The translations under genes and the position numbers were made by a program. The notes below the pieces were generated by a model. That model ran no database searches. It worked only from the letters and a program-made list of their open reading frames with translations, and was not told the DNA's origin. Below, piece after piece: positions 23,301 to 30,134 of a DNA stretch of 64,000 nt (position 1 is the stretch's first letter; every line of letters starts with the position of its first letter). Source of the stretch: Symbiodinium sp. CCMP2592 (taxonomy: Eukaryota > Sar > Dinophyceae > Suessiales > Symbiodiniaceae); assembly GCA_905221615.1 (NCBI GenBank), contig CAJNDT010003990.1:123501-187500 (forward strand). The letters run 5' to 3'.

Positions 23301-23433
23301 TCCCTTTTACTTCACTGCGCACGGGGATTGTGTTCATCTAGATTCTAATTGTTGGGGTTTAAGGCGTAATACACCCTTAACTACCCGCAACTTGTGCCGT
23401 GTTTGCAGAGACCGCCACCGCACAGGTCTCTAA
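14332..23433 (+). CDS. Copia-type gag-pol polyprotein (3033 aa) with extra domains
   Basis: One uninterrupted frame from an ATG inside the LTR. In order: a Gly/Ser/Pro-rich gag with a coiled coil at about 305-350; a CCCH finger C758-x8-C767-x5-C773-x3-H777; a CCHC knuckle C791-C794-H799-C804; the retroviral-type protease motif DSGAT (D925); an integrase zinc site H1416, H1421, C1428, C1431; and an integrase core D1455, D1650 and E1686 with exact DD35E spacing. An acidic, Pro/Glu-rich insert of about 130 residues separates the first two aspartates. Next is a putative dioxygenase-like fold (HTD at 1929-1931, H2000, R2009). Reverse transcriptase follows with D2366 and YVDD (2470-2473), then RNase H with D2643, E2682 and D2718 and a TKPLP tail. 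After RNase H come a membrane-like segment (about 2843-2862) and a Cys/His cluster (H2997 to C3025). A single protein of this kind must be cut by its protease. No stop or frameshift is seen. Confidence 0.95.
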   Translation: MATQGEHLQQVMSPTPGPEATGAVASPASLPGVRGGGDAPQTTVNGTTAGVGVPSPSGLAQPIGDGIQQTMMDASSGPSTSTAGPVLSPQLPQETVGTAGQPRVSAVGRTGGDGTLGQVGGLGTAGVTYEAVSTTEVADASGVHGDATAVTQGFSVATESGMASAQINVAAGVSGYNPSAANPGSSAEGFETPRSTAYGASAVMQTGAQAFASQLLGRVQSLFGGAANVQPLPQGWAPSPLTSPPRPSRPLQPLERGGRVLQDECQVPMPLFTGANAQQLAAMEQRAPLLYGSGSPDRPPHTESSSIPHDAIQAEVARQLDGLKQQLRAEQERAGRAEAELSRIRSQQAGEVEATALQQVGTREVGFSGFGDSGFGSHPVANTGVGFAPSSSSPPPPPPPSAPEPQGFAGLFSGLLGSGARSSSPAPQRPQAEPRGTLPAGAASASGPTDREILIAGMHQLQDAMSEMLKGSRAERDGGNSPTNPEAVKPCISSFPALAELTSDEGSLLYQDWLVVIGGLVGDVSDTAAEWWRQVLGVVDTAYGVWISSSPLDRLKVEPVVPAELLQGRWARVNFRICSMLMAAVPESIKADIVARKCNQSAPSILFRLHTTYQPGGGSEKEVIQKNLMQPTPASDPSSAVKSLREWIRWYNRCESCNMSPPDSTILSKSLTTITSQVLAQHEEAKFRTFMLRSMLKMDAQPTSSAVLEYHKHLLAEMEALAVSKATGVSAPKVRAVGTPSPGTSPKASGQPQASKPCKFFMGTSGCRRGPKCTFSHDMSGLSRQERSKKCLACGSEAHRQKDCPVAGGSPKGKGQPGGGNTNNAAGHRPTTADQASTAIQPGASPGRAEDFTAFMRMMFAAASSSEAFPPASTPAAPAQPPAIEDKPAAQEEPKPSIKTIHLTAIEPGQVLEVDGSPSFLALVDSGATHALRAASSEAEWASAQPVVVSLAGKETSAMRLSAAGTLLLPPTSSAQTIVPLGSVIQQLGYRLDWTASRCRLIAPSGRAFRLRVKGGCPEIMESEALVLISKLEEKRLEDLKSLEANVAEGTSRIRAVKALMSKSWWDHMQDYVSLGSTNSAQLALQAAPFLADVPQAALQGLVEDVAQVSGWELLKGLTHLNRRRRRALLNAPEWIVHLYAGAPGPKPFSHLESKNVAVLELDITRGSDQDVLRTPAWRALVWGAVHGKVSHLLGAPPRGTFDTHAHGSSVVPPVRGPLDLYGLPDLSAAQRSKVDRETALLCRQIWLHAVATAGRKVRPPAGTTRLEVGFLLEHPMLIDRYVPPSHALFGQVPSFWNTGLWNSYADEAGLFEVHVYKGDLEHVISRPTTLGTNYGDLQYLETLSLDKGLRGVTVQAAAAEPESESSGMPHLHRKSHESARWAPGFAQAVSMSIQNWSRWFRIAKTKADEQAWRDHVKNNHQPFRKDCSVCIRTAASGRRHVGVTHPSQFTLSADVCGPLKVPGADPEGRSKAPKKFKYFLAASYRFPRLHGMPEIPDPLDEVDLSKEEPLDDFLEGAGTGLTEEEARDILENLSEDDAPPLPPPPHAPDDGYSPSKEEAESQEAEEEEDGKEAQEEEADDEEEALPNRGPQEGDWEFEYSDLKEPVQSDRLMFCVPLFDNKSPSVLEALQEIYLYLRALNLPVLRLHTDRSREFMNKATRKWFANQLVRVTTTEGDAPAQNGSAERTIRWLKTRARTLLRAADFPPPLWACAMRAAAAQQRSEVLGMATKLAAPFGAKCLVRVKAYTSVAAAKGEIAERWISGRYAGLSPTVNEGHLVYRDDGKGNGFTQSLHVRTKVVEPPECPEQFEGESVPVRRRVVGKSPPEAELRAAQLGSWTWSELEAGAKTLLQEWDPEAAKNLLMQVCQAYPEEQYQAGMFRRGGIVGCMRSTWSKPWLASLCARLLQHHAPDATFTSVCLSNSCQKDIHTDSSNLPGTTNLILPVCLPKRGGDLWVELGSGDVVRGSIVEHTDARGRKRHGVVHRLEEDEVFEFDPKRHHFVTPFKGTRVVVIGYTSDVLGKAEKDDLDGLADLGFPLPDSAYLQAPRLSQVQEEEEATEAHEIPIHQHPSFPESQPVNKGGGWQEVFPVADGFVDFAVNWSCSYRPVAPVCSPSKEEAGPEQNQRPVEIDEAWPVTVSWDMYVPQEPMSDAANASNCSLRVLKVVESGSRSSLEEEGFVSEGRPVIPYRLCKAEPTFTKNIEHLLSNLSSPLQIVHTVDPAEVALNPIPWIPSIEKEVKAIEHAVLRLRPSDPRQAEYLSDPRLQVVPSKFVFTVKPPDQGAAAVGDTGKLALTQPDNSTEALQGAQKASSQGQSLYRRKARLVACGNVAPNTGLDVYAGGAQAESLRTVIALASFFGWLLGVLDITSAFLKTPIPCLEGFPIFALTPPRLLVKLGLAVAHELWILSHAVYGLREAPRLWGQYRDACLAALVWDLDGVTYRLEPSTLDPNWWKVVRVEGGRVEGALLVYVDDFLLCGSLGVLQSLAKALQEKWATTPFVVATPEQPIKFLGVDIIVIPRGFVLSQQSYAEEVLRLHEVPCHVRGRIPCPRELASFEVGEGDSSPPDGEAVHRAQQVTGELLWLSQRTRPDLAFTASLLASLSTKAPCRALRIADRALAYLQRTKTASLVFEADGTQLHGWSDASFSPEGLRSHGGWCVCVHGCPVAWRSARQAFVTLSTAESELTASIECAIALESIEALLHTVGFDVAEERVLHVDSQASLAISDGHGSWRTRHLRVRAEYLREQTRSGKLRLAFCPGVEQLADLLTKPLPSARIEELVRLWGMRDFAGDTADREVRPSSSAAVDPVALSALLCLLQIQPARSSSRESEYPGLQLDGSLELYFVLGMALVCVLVVWEWLKRLWDRLDAWWAGSHASSRRARRLRRMQRAVEDELAAQLQGMSLEDVSSRPPAGESTAHNERAPVPSQSSHELPAAPRPKATQSRRRPAVREQSTQTDREPAFQPVTGVPPDPMPARIEIRTQYELPQGPFYFTAHGDCVHLDSNCWGLRRNTPLTTRNLCRVCRDRHRTGL
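14361..14378 (+). promoter_or_regulatory. Candidate primer-binding site complementary to the anticodon arm of a Met tRNA
   Basis: Directly after the 5' LTR comes GGTGATGAGCCCAACGCC. Its complement reads GGCGTTGGGCTCATCACC, which looks like the 5' side of an anticodon arm with a CAU anticodon and one departure from the usual CATAACC loop. Copia elements are known to prime from a cleaved 5' half of initiator tRNA-Met, so this fits. No usual TGG start (pairing to a CCA end) is present. The dinoflagellate tRNA sequence was not available to confirm it. Confidence 0.4.
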
Positions 23434-23520
23434 AGGCAAGCCAAGGTTCAAGGCTAGAGGTCCCAGGAACGGGCATGCTGTAAATAGTGCAGCGTGTGCT
23501 AGTTGCCTGTCGGCTCTAGC

Positions 23521-23529
23521 AAGGAGGAG
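23521..23529 (+). promoter_or_regulatory. Polypurine tract of the LTR element
   Basis: AAGGAGGAG lies directly against the TG start of the 3' LTR, the position where plus-strand DNA synthesis is primed in LTR retroelements. Confidence 0.8.
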
Positions 23530-23864
23530 TGTTGAAATGCTTCTCACTGCATGCCCAGGTATCAGGTTAGACAGGTGTGTAGTCTGCTTGAAGGGATTGC
23601 CGGCACTTGTATAGTTTCCTTCAGGTAGGCTTGTACATGTGTGTTTCCTGTATCCTTTGGCTTAGGGGAAGGCTGCGTAGGAAAGCCTCTTGAGCCATGT
23701 GTACTGTAACCAACAACTTGTAAAGCTGTACTGGTCGTTTGTTGGTTTGTCGGTTCTCTTGTTGCTTCGTTGAGATCGTGAGTCGCCTCTGCGCCCAGCC
23801 ATAGAAAACATTCTGCGTGAGCTTCGCTGCAGGGTATGGCCACCCAGGGTGAACACCTTCAACA
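23530..23864 (+). repeat. 3' LTR (335 bp)
   Basis: Same length as the 5' LTR and, by eye, the same sequence. It is followed by the duplicated target CTAAC and then a telomere-like tract. The polyprotein stop codon lies 97 bases upstream. Confidence 0.95.
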
Positions 23865-23906
23865 CTAACCCTTAAACCCCAAACCCTAAACCCTAAACCC
23901 TAAACC
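23865..23906 (-). repeat. Interstitial telomere-like tract (CCCTAAA)n at the copia target
   Basis: Four consecutive CCCTAAA-type units follow the target duplication. The matching left flank is GAACCCTAAC, so the element split one telomere-like tract. Confidence 0.9.
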
Positions 23907-26330
23907 TTGTCACTGTATCTTTGTCTTACTGGAAGCTGTCTATGGATGCTGTGACGCCAGTGCTGCCTATGTTTGGGGAGCCTACAGTATTCTGAGCCAT
24001 AGGGGGAAGCTGTGGTGGTGTGGTCATCCCCTACGAATGGCTCCCCAAACCACCCCTCCGCCAGATCTGGCATTTCAACTAACTTTCAGGCAGTTGGAAA
24101 AGAGGGCATAAAAAAAAAAAAAAAAACCTTAAACCCCAAGCCCTAAAACCCCTCTCAAGTTTAGAGTTCGAGGCCCTCGAAAGCGGGGGCTTCGGGTTAG
24201 GGGTTGGTGTACCAGATCATGCGACTTAGTAGGTGGGGTTATAAGTAAGGTGACTGTAGTGATATCTACTTATATCCTTTATTACCAGAGGCCCTCCGCT
24301 TCCGATGGCCATCTACCCATGAAAAGGGCTTCAAGTCCCAACACTCTGAAGCCGCCAGGATTGAAATAGAAGCCTGAATAGTTTGCAATACTAGTCTTAG
24401 GGCTCCCATCTTTCTTAAATCCTTGTGTATTATAGTGTACTATATTCATAGTATATCGTATCAGATTATTCAATACTGTATTATATCATATTATGCTATA
24501 AGCGATCAGCCAAAACCCCCTTCAAAGGTTTGAGATGCTCGGACGTTAGAGATCCGGCTCTGAGGTCGATTGTGCTAAACAGGGTGTATTGGAAGGGCCT
24601 TACGCTTTGGGGGCTTAGGGGTTCAGGAGTTTAGAGTTTACGGTTTTAGGAGTTAGGGTTTTCGGAGTTTATTGGTTTAGGTTTAGGGGTTTAGGAGTTT
24701 AGGGTTTGGGAGTCTAGGAGTTTACGATGCAGGGTAAACACCCGAGAACCCCACCCTAAGAAACGCAGGCCTCATGCATTCCGTATAAGCCCCAAGCTTC
24801 CAGAGCGTGCAGGTCAGATCCGACGGCACACCCATGGCGAAGGCCGGAGACTGCGGATCAATGGATAAACCTGAGGTCTAGTGTCCCCTGGACCTAAACC
24901 CAAAACAAGTACAGAGGTGGGAGCTGAGGCTTAGGGTTTCGTTTTATTGTGGGATTAAGGCTTTGGGGTTTGGAGAACCTTTCGCAGAGGCGTGGGTCCT
25001 GAAGGGTTCTGGGGGCTGAGGTTTAGCATTTACGGTGCAAGGTTCAGGAATGATGTGCGGGAGATGGGTTTGCGGAGTCTCATTAGGAATACCTTTTCTT
25101 TATGTTTACTGTATTTCAACACCCAAGGGATCATGAAAATTTTGGTGAGGGTTTATGAAACGATTATTGTTATCACAATGCCAATCTTGGGCTGCAGAAA
25201 CCAAGAGCATTTTGAAACTGGATGCATGCTCTGTGCGTGTTGTATGTACTGTAAATCTGTGTGTGTCTGTGGTTTCCACATGTGTATGTATACACGTGCA
25301 CATATATATATATATATATCTTTATGTATATTTATACGCACATGTATATACACGTGCATGATGTGCACATGTGCATACGCTATATGTACGAACATGTGCA
25401 TACAAATGACCATGGCATATCGGAATATCTGTATGTGTGTACATAGCGAGCCCGCGCTTGGCAAGGTGAGTTTATCCAACCAAAACGGACGCACGCATCG
25501 AGGCATAGCTGTGTTTAGATTCTCCATCTGAGTCTGCAGGTGCTGTCGGACGGCGTGACGAAGGCCAGGTGCATAGCGGGATTTTGTATGGCTGTTCAGG
25601 ATTTTGCAGTTTTGGGGTATTGAGGTTGAAGGCTGAAGGGTTTTTAGGGTTTGGGGCTTACAGATGACCGGATAGATGGGCCATTGCTGCCAACAGCTTG
25701 TCATGTTCAAATCCCAGAGAATGCCGCGTTGCTAGCACGGTGGATTCTGCGCAACGCCTCCTTCCTCTTAAATGATCTTTCTCTCTGCTCGTCCGAACAA
25801 CACATTTTATAGCCCTACTCTGCTTCTGACTGCATTCCATGTGAACCCAAAGTCTCAGAATCTATGTTATCCATGTGCTGGCATCCCCCGACCAAAACGC
25901 TTTTGCTTGCGCGGACCCCCGTTCCCTAAGTGCCTCAAGGTACAGCAGTATTCCCATAAGCACTAAGGGGTATATAGCTTTAACTGCCCCCCACATTATG
26001 TAGACCCTACGCCCGAACCCTACGCACATGGATTTCGAACCCCTCCTTCAGACGGTGTCGGCGGGCGCCGTGACTAGAGCCGGGGACCGAGGGTTCAATA
26101 ACATGCGCATCTACGTATCCGGACGTCTGCCTGTTTTTATATCTGTATATCTACGCATGTAGACCTATCATTGGCTACTTCTTGAAAGAGCTTATACATA
26201 CATGCAAGCATGCATGCTTGTGTCTGTACATGCAAGCATGCATGGAGGCATGCATTGAGATGCGGACACAAAAGGCACGAAGCTGCGCACACGCACAGAG
26301 ATACAAGCTCATGTACAGGCAGGGACGCAC
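23907..26330. other. Gene-poor DNA with degenerate telomere-like words
   Basis: No gene found. GGTTTAGGAGTTTAGGG-type words dominate 24600-24725. Further words occur at 24125-24150, 24925-24975 and 25580-25660. At 24229-24285 there is a partial relative of the 114-bp hairpin element seen at 55.5 and 59.7 kb. A (TA)n/CACATG microsatellite lies at about 25280-25450, and the ORFs there are repeat artefacts. Confidence 0.5.
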
Positions 26331-26407
26331 ACATGACATATGTATATATGCATGTATGTATGTATGCATGCCTTTATGATATGTATGTATGTATGTAATT
26401 ATGCACG

Positions 26408-26438
<31 letters not shown>

Positions 26439-26518
26439 TTATGTTTGTATGTGTATGTGTACGTGTATGTCTTATGTGTGTGTGTGTATGTGAATGTGAA
26501 TGTGAATGTGAATGTGAA

Positions 26519-26609
<91 letters not shown>

Positions 26610-26644
26610 GTGTGTGTATGTGTTTGTGTTTGTATATATATATG

Positions 26645-26684
<40 letters not shown>

Positions 26685-26996
26685 CATCTTATTGTAATGT
26701 AACGTAGCATAGTGATGTAGCGTAACGATCGCATATATGTATATACCCATATATGTATATAGGTATGTATGTATGTACGCATACATGCATGCATGGGTGC
26801 ATGTACGAAGGTGCTTCCGTCTGTCTGTCTGTCTGTCTGTCTGTCTGCGTGTATATGCGTGATTAATCGATGCATATACACATATGTACCCATGTATGTA
26901 TGTATTCATGTGTACATGCTTGCAGAGGCATGCATAGATCTACGAATGCACAGATGTAGATCTGCATATGCATATGCACACATACATACATGTACG

Positions 26997-27047
<51 letters not shown>

Positions 27048-27048
27048 C
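26330..27048. repeat. Microsatellite cluster (GTAT, TGAATG, GTGTAT, CTGT, TA)
   Basis: In order: GTAT units (26345-26450), GAATGT units (about 26490-26520), a regular hexamer GTGTAT run (26521-26612), TA-rich tracts (26632-26682), a CTGT run (26817-26847), and a long (TA)n (27001-27047) directly against the left terminus of the four-ORF transposon. All ORFs here are repeat-encoded. Confidence 0.92.
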
Positions 27049-27049
27049 A

Positions 27050-27091
27050 GAAAGGGAAACCAGGTAGGCCCCCGCATTCGTGTTTCAAGTG
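27050..27091 (+). repeat. Left terminal inverted repeat of the four-ORF transposon
   Basis: Contains GGGAAACC then GGTAGGCCCCC and ends GTTTCAAGTG. The inverted partner at 32329-32370 keeps the outer 8-bp, middle 11-bp and inner 10-bp blocks; an 8-base spacer between the inner blocks has diverged. Confidence 0.75.
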
Positions 27092-27235
27092 TCATAAAGC
27101 CTGTCTTGTCTACTCTCATCCTTGCATACCTGCCGGTATGATTACAGAAACACTGTTTTAAAACATCCGCTTTGTTTTAAAGCAGTCCTGTCTTCCTGCC
27201 GGACATACGACCATCGAGGCACAATAGTAATCTCC

Positions 27236-27428
27236 ACAAACCAAAAGAACCAAAAGAACTAAAAAAACTAAAAAAACCAAAAAAACCAAAAAAACCAAAC
27301 AAACCAAAAAAACCAAAAACCAAAAAAACCAAAAATCTGGGGGACTAGTCTCCTGGAGAATTGGTTTTTTTGGTTTTTGGTTTTTTTGTTTTTTTTGTTT
27401 TTTTTGGTTTTTTTGGTTTTTTTGGTTT
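27236..27428. repeat. A/T-rich inverted tract (AAAACC then GGTTTT)
   Basis: About 100 bases of AAAAAACC-type units (27236-27335) are followed, after a 25-base loop, by about 68 bases of GGTTTTTTT-type units (27361-27428). The two could pair as a long hairpin inside the leader of the transposon. The Lys/Asn and Phe/Leu ORFs here are artefacts. Confidence 0.75.
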
Positions 27429-27862
27429 CTGCTGCAGGTACCGCGCTCAGTGTTGCCAGTGCCGCCTTACTCCTTGGCCGCACATATTCCGGGTTACTTT
27501 TCTTTGTCTGTGCGTGTGAAAGCCAACACATGCAGCGTGAAACACACTGTATCGTACTCTATGTGTGTATGCGTGCCTGGTACACTCCCAGAAATCGGTT
27601 GGACACCACGCCGTGCTGTCGAGTAAGCTCGCACTGGTACACGGCTGTACAAATGTATTCCTGCATAACGCTGGAACGTTGGAAAGAGAAAAAAGGCTTC
27701 TGGTGCCGATGATGCCTGCCTGCAGCCTGCGACCCTGGTGCTCATGATGTTTGACTGTGATCCGTCATTTCCATGTCAAACTCGCCGTATTGAATTGCTC
27801 GCAAAGTTGCTTTCTCGAAGTCTGCAGTTCTCGTGTAGTTAGCTTTCCCTCTAGTCCTCGCC

Positions 27863-28600
27863 ATGGCCGGTGAAGATCTTTCTTTCGACGATCTCCAGAA
27901 GACCGTTGAACCATTGGTGTGTAAGAATCTGACTACACCTGCCATCCTGAAGTTGCCCCTCGGCTTGTTCACCCCGGCTGCACTACCGTTGCAGGAAATG
28001 TCGTCCACGGACAACCCTAGCGTCAACCTCTTTGACATCATCACAGACTACCGGGGGACTATTGATGTCAACGATCTGACGAAGGCATACAAAACCGCTG
28101 TCTTGAACTCCGATTTGTCTTCGCTACCGGAGCCCTTTGGGTTTCGCGGTATTCTTGCTCGCAACACCAAGCTTCAGTTGTTCGTGTGCGAGTGTCCAGA
28201 TGGCTCCAACATTATCGTCAAGCATTTCACGTGTCCGGACAAGTGCAAGCCCTCTGTCTTCTTGGCAGGAGCAAGTGGCAAGGCTTACATCTACCGTTGG
28301 CGAGCCACCCATGCCAAGGTCGGAAAGAAAATCCTTCAGTATACTTTGGAAAGCCTTGGCGGTCAGCAGTTCAAAATGTTCGAGATGCAATCCTTCTGCG
28401 CCCCCAAAGCCTCCACCAACAGATTCGAGGATAAGACGGATGAAGAAATCGATGCCGGTTTCGACTTCATTGTCCATGATGCACCGCGCTCCTCTTCAGA
28501 AATGCAGCAGCTTCGGTGGATGACAAAAACCCTCAAAATCCACAATCGCCTATCTTCAACTGGCCCGGTGCACTTGTTGAGAAGGCGCTCCGGAACCTGA
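27863..28600 (+). CDS. Transposon ORF1: unknown protein, 245 aa
   Basis: Starts at ATG 27863 in a good context (CGCCATGG). I do not recognise a domain. Visible features are a cysteine group (FVCECPDG and HFTCPDKCKP, about residues 110-130), which could bind metal, and a mixed alpha/beta-like middle part with AYIYRWRATHAKVGKK. From 28480 onward the next ORF is already open in the -1 frame, so the last 40 codons of this ORF may not be translated if the two are joined by a frameshift or splice. Its place as first gene of a TIR-bounded unit suggests an accessory or DNA-binding role in transposition. Confidence 0.7.
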   Translation: MAGEDLSFDDLQKTVEPLVCKNLTTPAILKLPLGLFTPAALPLQEMSSTDNPSVNLFDIITDYRGTIDVNDLTKAYKTAVLNSDLSSLPEPFGFRGILARNTKLQLFVCECPDGSNIIVKHFTCPDKCKPSVFLAGASGKAYIYRWRATHAKVGKKILQYTLESLGGQQFKMFEMQSFCAPKASTNRFEDKTDEEIDAGFDFIVHDAPRSSSEMQQLRWMTKTLKIHNRLSSTGPVHLLRRRSGT

Positions 28601-29790
28601 GCCAAGATGGCTCACTCGCCAAGAAGGAGATGGACTGGCCCATCCCCCTTACGTCCACCTATTACCATGGATGGGTCTTGGAGCTTCTGGAGAAGGTGTG
28701 GGATTTCGACACGTCCGCCCTCGTGATGTTGGGTGAGGCGGGTGCGGGCAAGTCACCACTGGGTCGCAGCATCTTGATGGCACAGGCCCGGTTTAACAAG
28801 GCGCACTTTGGTGCCCGCACCACCGTGTGCATTCGCTGTACGCCTGAAATTGATTTTCTCAGAGGAGAGCAAGGTAATATCACAATGGGTGACTTTCTGG
28901 ATGACACATGTCTCAGCATCCTCTCTTCCAAAATGCTGAAGTCTCTGTTGGACGTGGGGCTCTACGAGGCCATGGCATGGGCTCGTTGGGGAGCTGTCAA
29001 GTGGGTACAGAATCAGCCACGAGCGGTGGCCGACAATACCTACGAGCCCATGGAACTTCCCGACGAATTCGATTTCGTCTCATCCATCTCTTTCGACAAG
29101 TTCGCGAAGTGTATCCGTCCAGCCTTCAATTCCGAAGTTTCGAAGGCACATATGGACGCTATCTTCAAGCGCACTGTCTTCCTGGTGAACAGTCCCACAC
29201 ATGTCTACTTCCGCAAGGCCGGCATCAACGAGGATCCTGTCCCCCGTGTAAACATAGAGCGCCCTGAATATCTCACCGAAAAGGGGCGCACCCTCTACGG
29301 CACCTTCAAGGACGGCACCCGGGCCTTCCCCCCCGACCATGCCGCACAGGTTCGTCGTGAACAAGACTGGGTGACCAAGGTTATGGAGAAGCGCTTCGAT
29401 GAGAGGCGTCCCGACTACAAAGCTCGACAGGCCATCCGTCGTGGTCTCTGGGGTCCAGAACCTGCATCATCCCGCTCCCGGCCCATCTATCGTCAGGTTG
29501 ATGATCTTCACAAGTCATCTACAAGGGATGCGGTCGCCGCTGCCCCCATCATCAAACGCGAGCGGGTGGAGCAAGAGGAAGCCAGCAAGAAGGCAAAGAT
29601 TTGGGCCTTGGAGTTGAAAGCTTCCAACAGCGCCATCGATCTCGACTCCCCCGACCGCACGAAGGCAGCTCTCCCGTCTACCGCCGTGCCCAACCCCGAG
29701 AACATGATCAGTGACGACATGGATGTTGTCACTGAGGATGAGGCGGATGTCCTGGGCAATGGCTTCGACCTCGGTGAGCACGACAACTGA
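28516..29790 (+). CDS. Transposon ORF2: P-loop ATPase
   Basis: The open frame begins at 28480. 28516 is a GTG codon, and the first ATG in frame is 28630, so the protein either starts at 28630 (about 386 aa) or continues ORF1 after a -1 shift. Walker A is GEAGAGKS at residues 73-80 counted from 28516. A possible acidic Walker B-like stretch, GDFLDD, lies about 50 residues downstream. The C-terminus is Arg/Lys-rich (a candidate nuclear signal near KKAK) and then acidic. Transposons such as Tn7 and Mu use ATPases to choose targets or assemble the transposase, and that is a plausible but unproven role here. The ORF is intact from 28630. Confidence 0.7.
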   Translation: MDDKNPQNPQSPIFNWPGALVEKALRNLSQDGSLAKKEMDWPIPLTSTYYHGWVLELLEKVWDFDTSALVMLGEAGAGKSPLGRSILMAQARFNKAHFGARTTVCIRCTPEIDFLRGEQGNITMGDFLDDTCLSILSSKMLKSLLDVGLYEAMAWARWGAVKWVQNQPRAVADNTYEPMELPDEFDFVSSISFDKFAKCIRPAFNSEVSKAHMDAIFKRTVFLVNSPTHVYFRKAGINEDPVPRVNIERPEYLTEKGRTLYGTFKDGTRAFPPDHAAQVRREQDWVTKVMEKRFDERRPDYKARQAIRRGLWGPEPASSRSRPIYRQVDDLHKSSTRDAVAAAPIIKRERVEQEEASKKAKIWALELKASNSAIDLDSPDRTKAALPSTAVPNPENMISDDMDVVTEDEADVLGNGFDLGEHDN

Positions 29791-30134
29791 GCTTTGCTGA
29801 GGTATCGCGTAGTTTTGTCACTGCCGTCATGCTATGCCCTGGCCCTCTCTTCAAAAGAAGACCCTCTAGAATAAATCGGTAATGCTCATGATGGCAAAAC
29901 ATTGCTCCGTAGCCGCGTAGTCGCACATGATGGGGGCCCGACAAATTTTGGTAGACCGCATCCTCAGTCAGACCCTGCTTCCTGCGTGCGTGCACATAGG
30001 GCAAAAGGACGTCCTTGTCTGCATGTCTGCTGTCTCGCTCGTGCCTGGCCTCATCAAATGTTGCATATACAGCCGTGTCCAAACATCGCGTGTTGTAGTC
30101 GAACTAGCCGCCCGCTGTACTTCTTGCTTCAGCC

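Larger units (their letters stand above)
14026..23864 (+). mobile_element. Complete Ty1/copia-order LTR retrotransposon, 9839 bp
   Basis: Two 335-bp LTRs (14026-14360 and 23530-23864) start TGTTGAA and end TTCAACA, a perfect 7-bp terminal inverted repeat. Both flanks carry the 5-bp duplication CTAAC (14021-14025 and 23865-23869). A purine tract AAGGAGGAG abuts the 3' LTR and a candidate tRNA primer site follows the 5' LTR. One intact polyprotein has the order gag, protease, integrase, reverse transcriptase, RNase H, which is the copia order. The LTRs read as identical base for base, so insertion is recent and the copy may be active. The target was a CCCTAAA telomere-like tract. Confidence 0.96.

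Noticed and set aside
20979-23341. Minus-strand ORFs within the copia polyprotein
   Set aside because: Shadows of a strong plus-strand gene; none has a motif or a plausible start.
26399-26909. Long ORFs on both strands at 26.4-26.9 kb
   Set aside because: They are Thr/His, Val/Cys or Ile/His repeats produced by hexamer and tetramer microsatellites without stop codons.
27236-27428. A/T-rich inverted tract as a CRISPR-like or satellite array
   Set aside because: Units are irregular homopolymer-interrupted words without spacers; it is better explained as a low-complexity hairpin.
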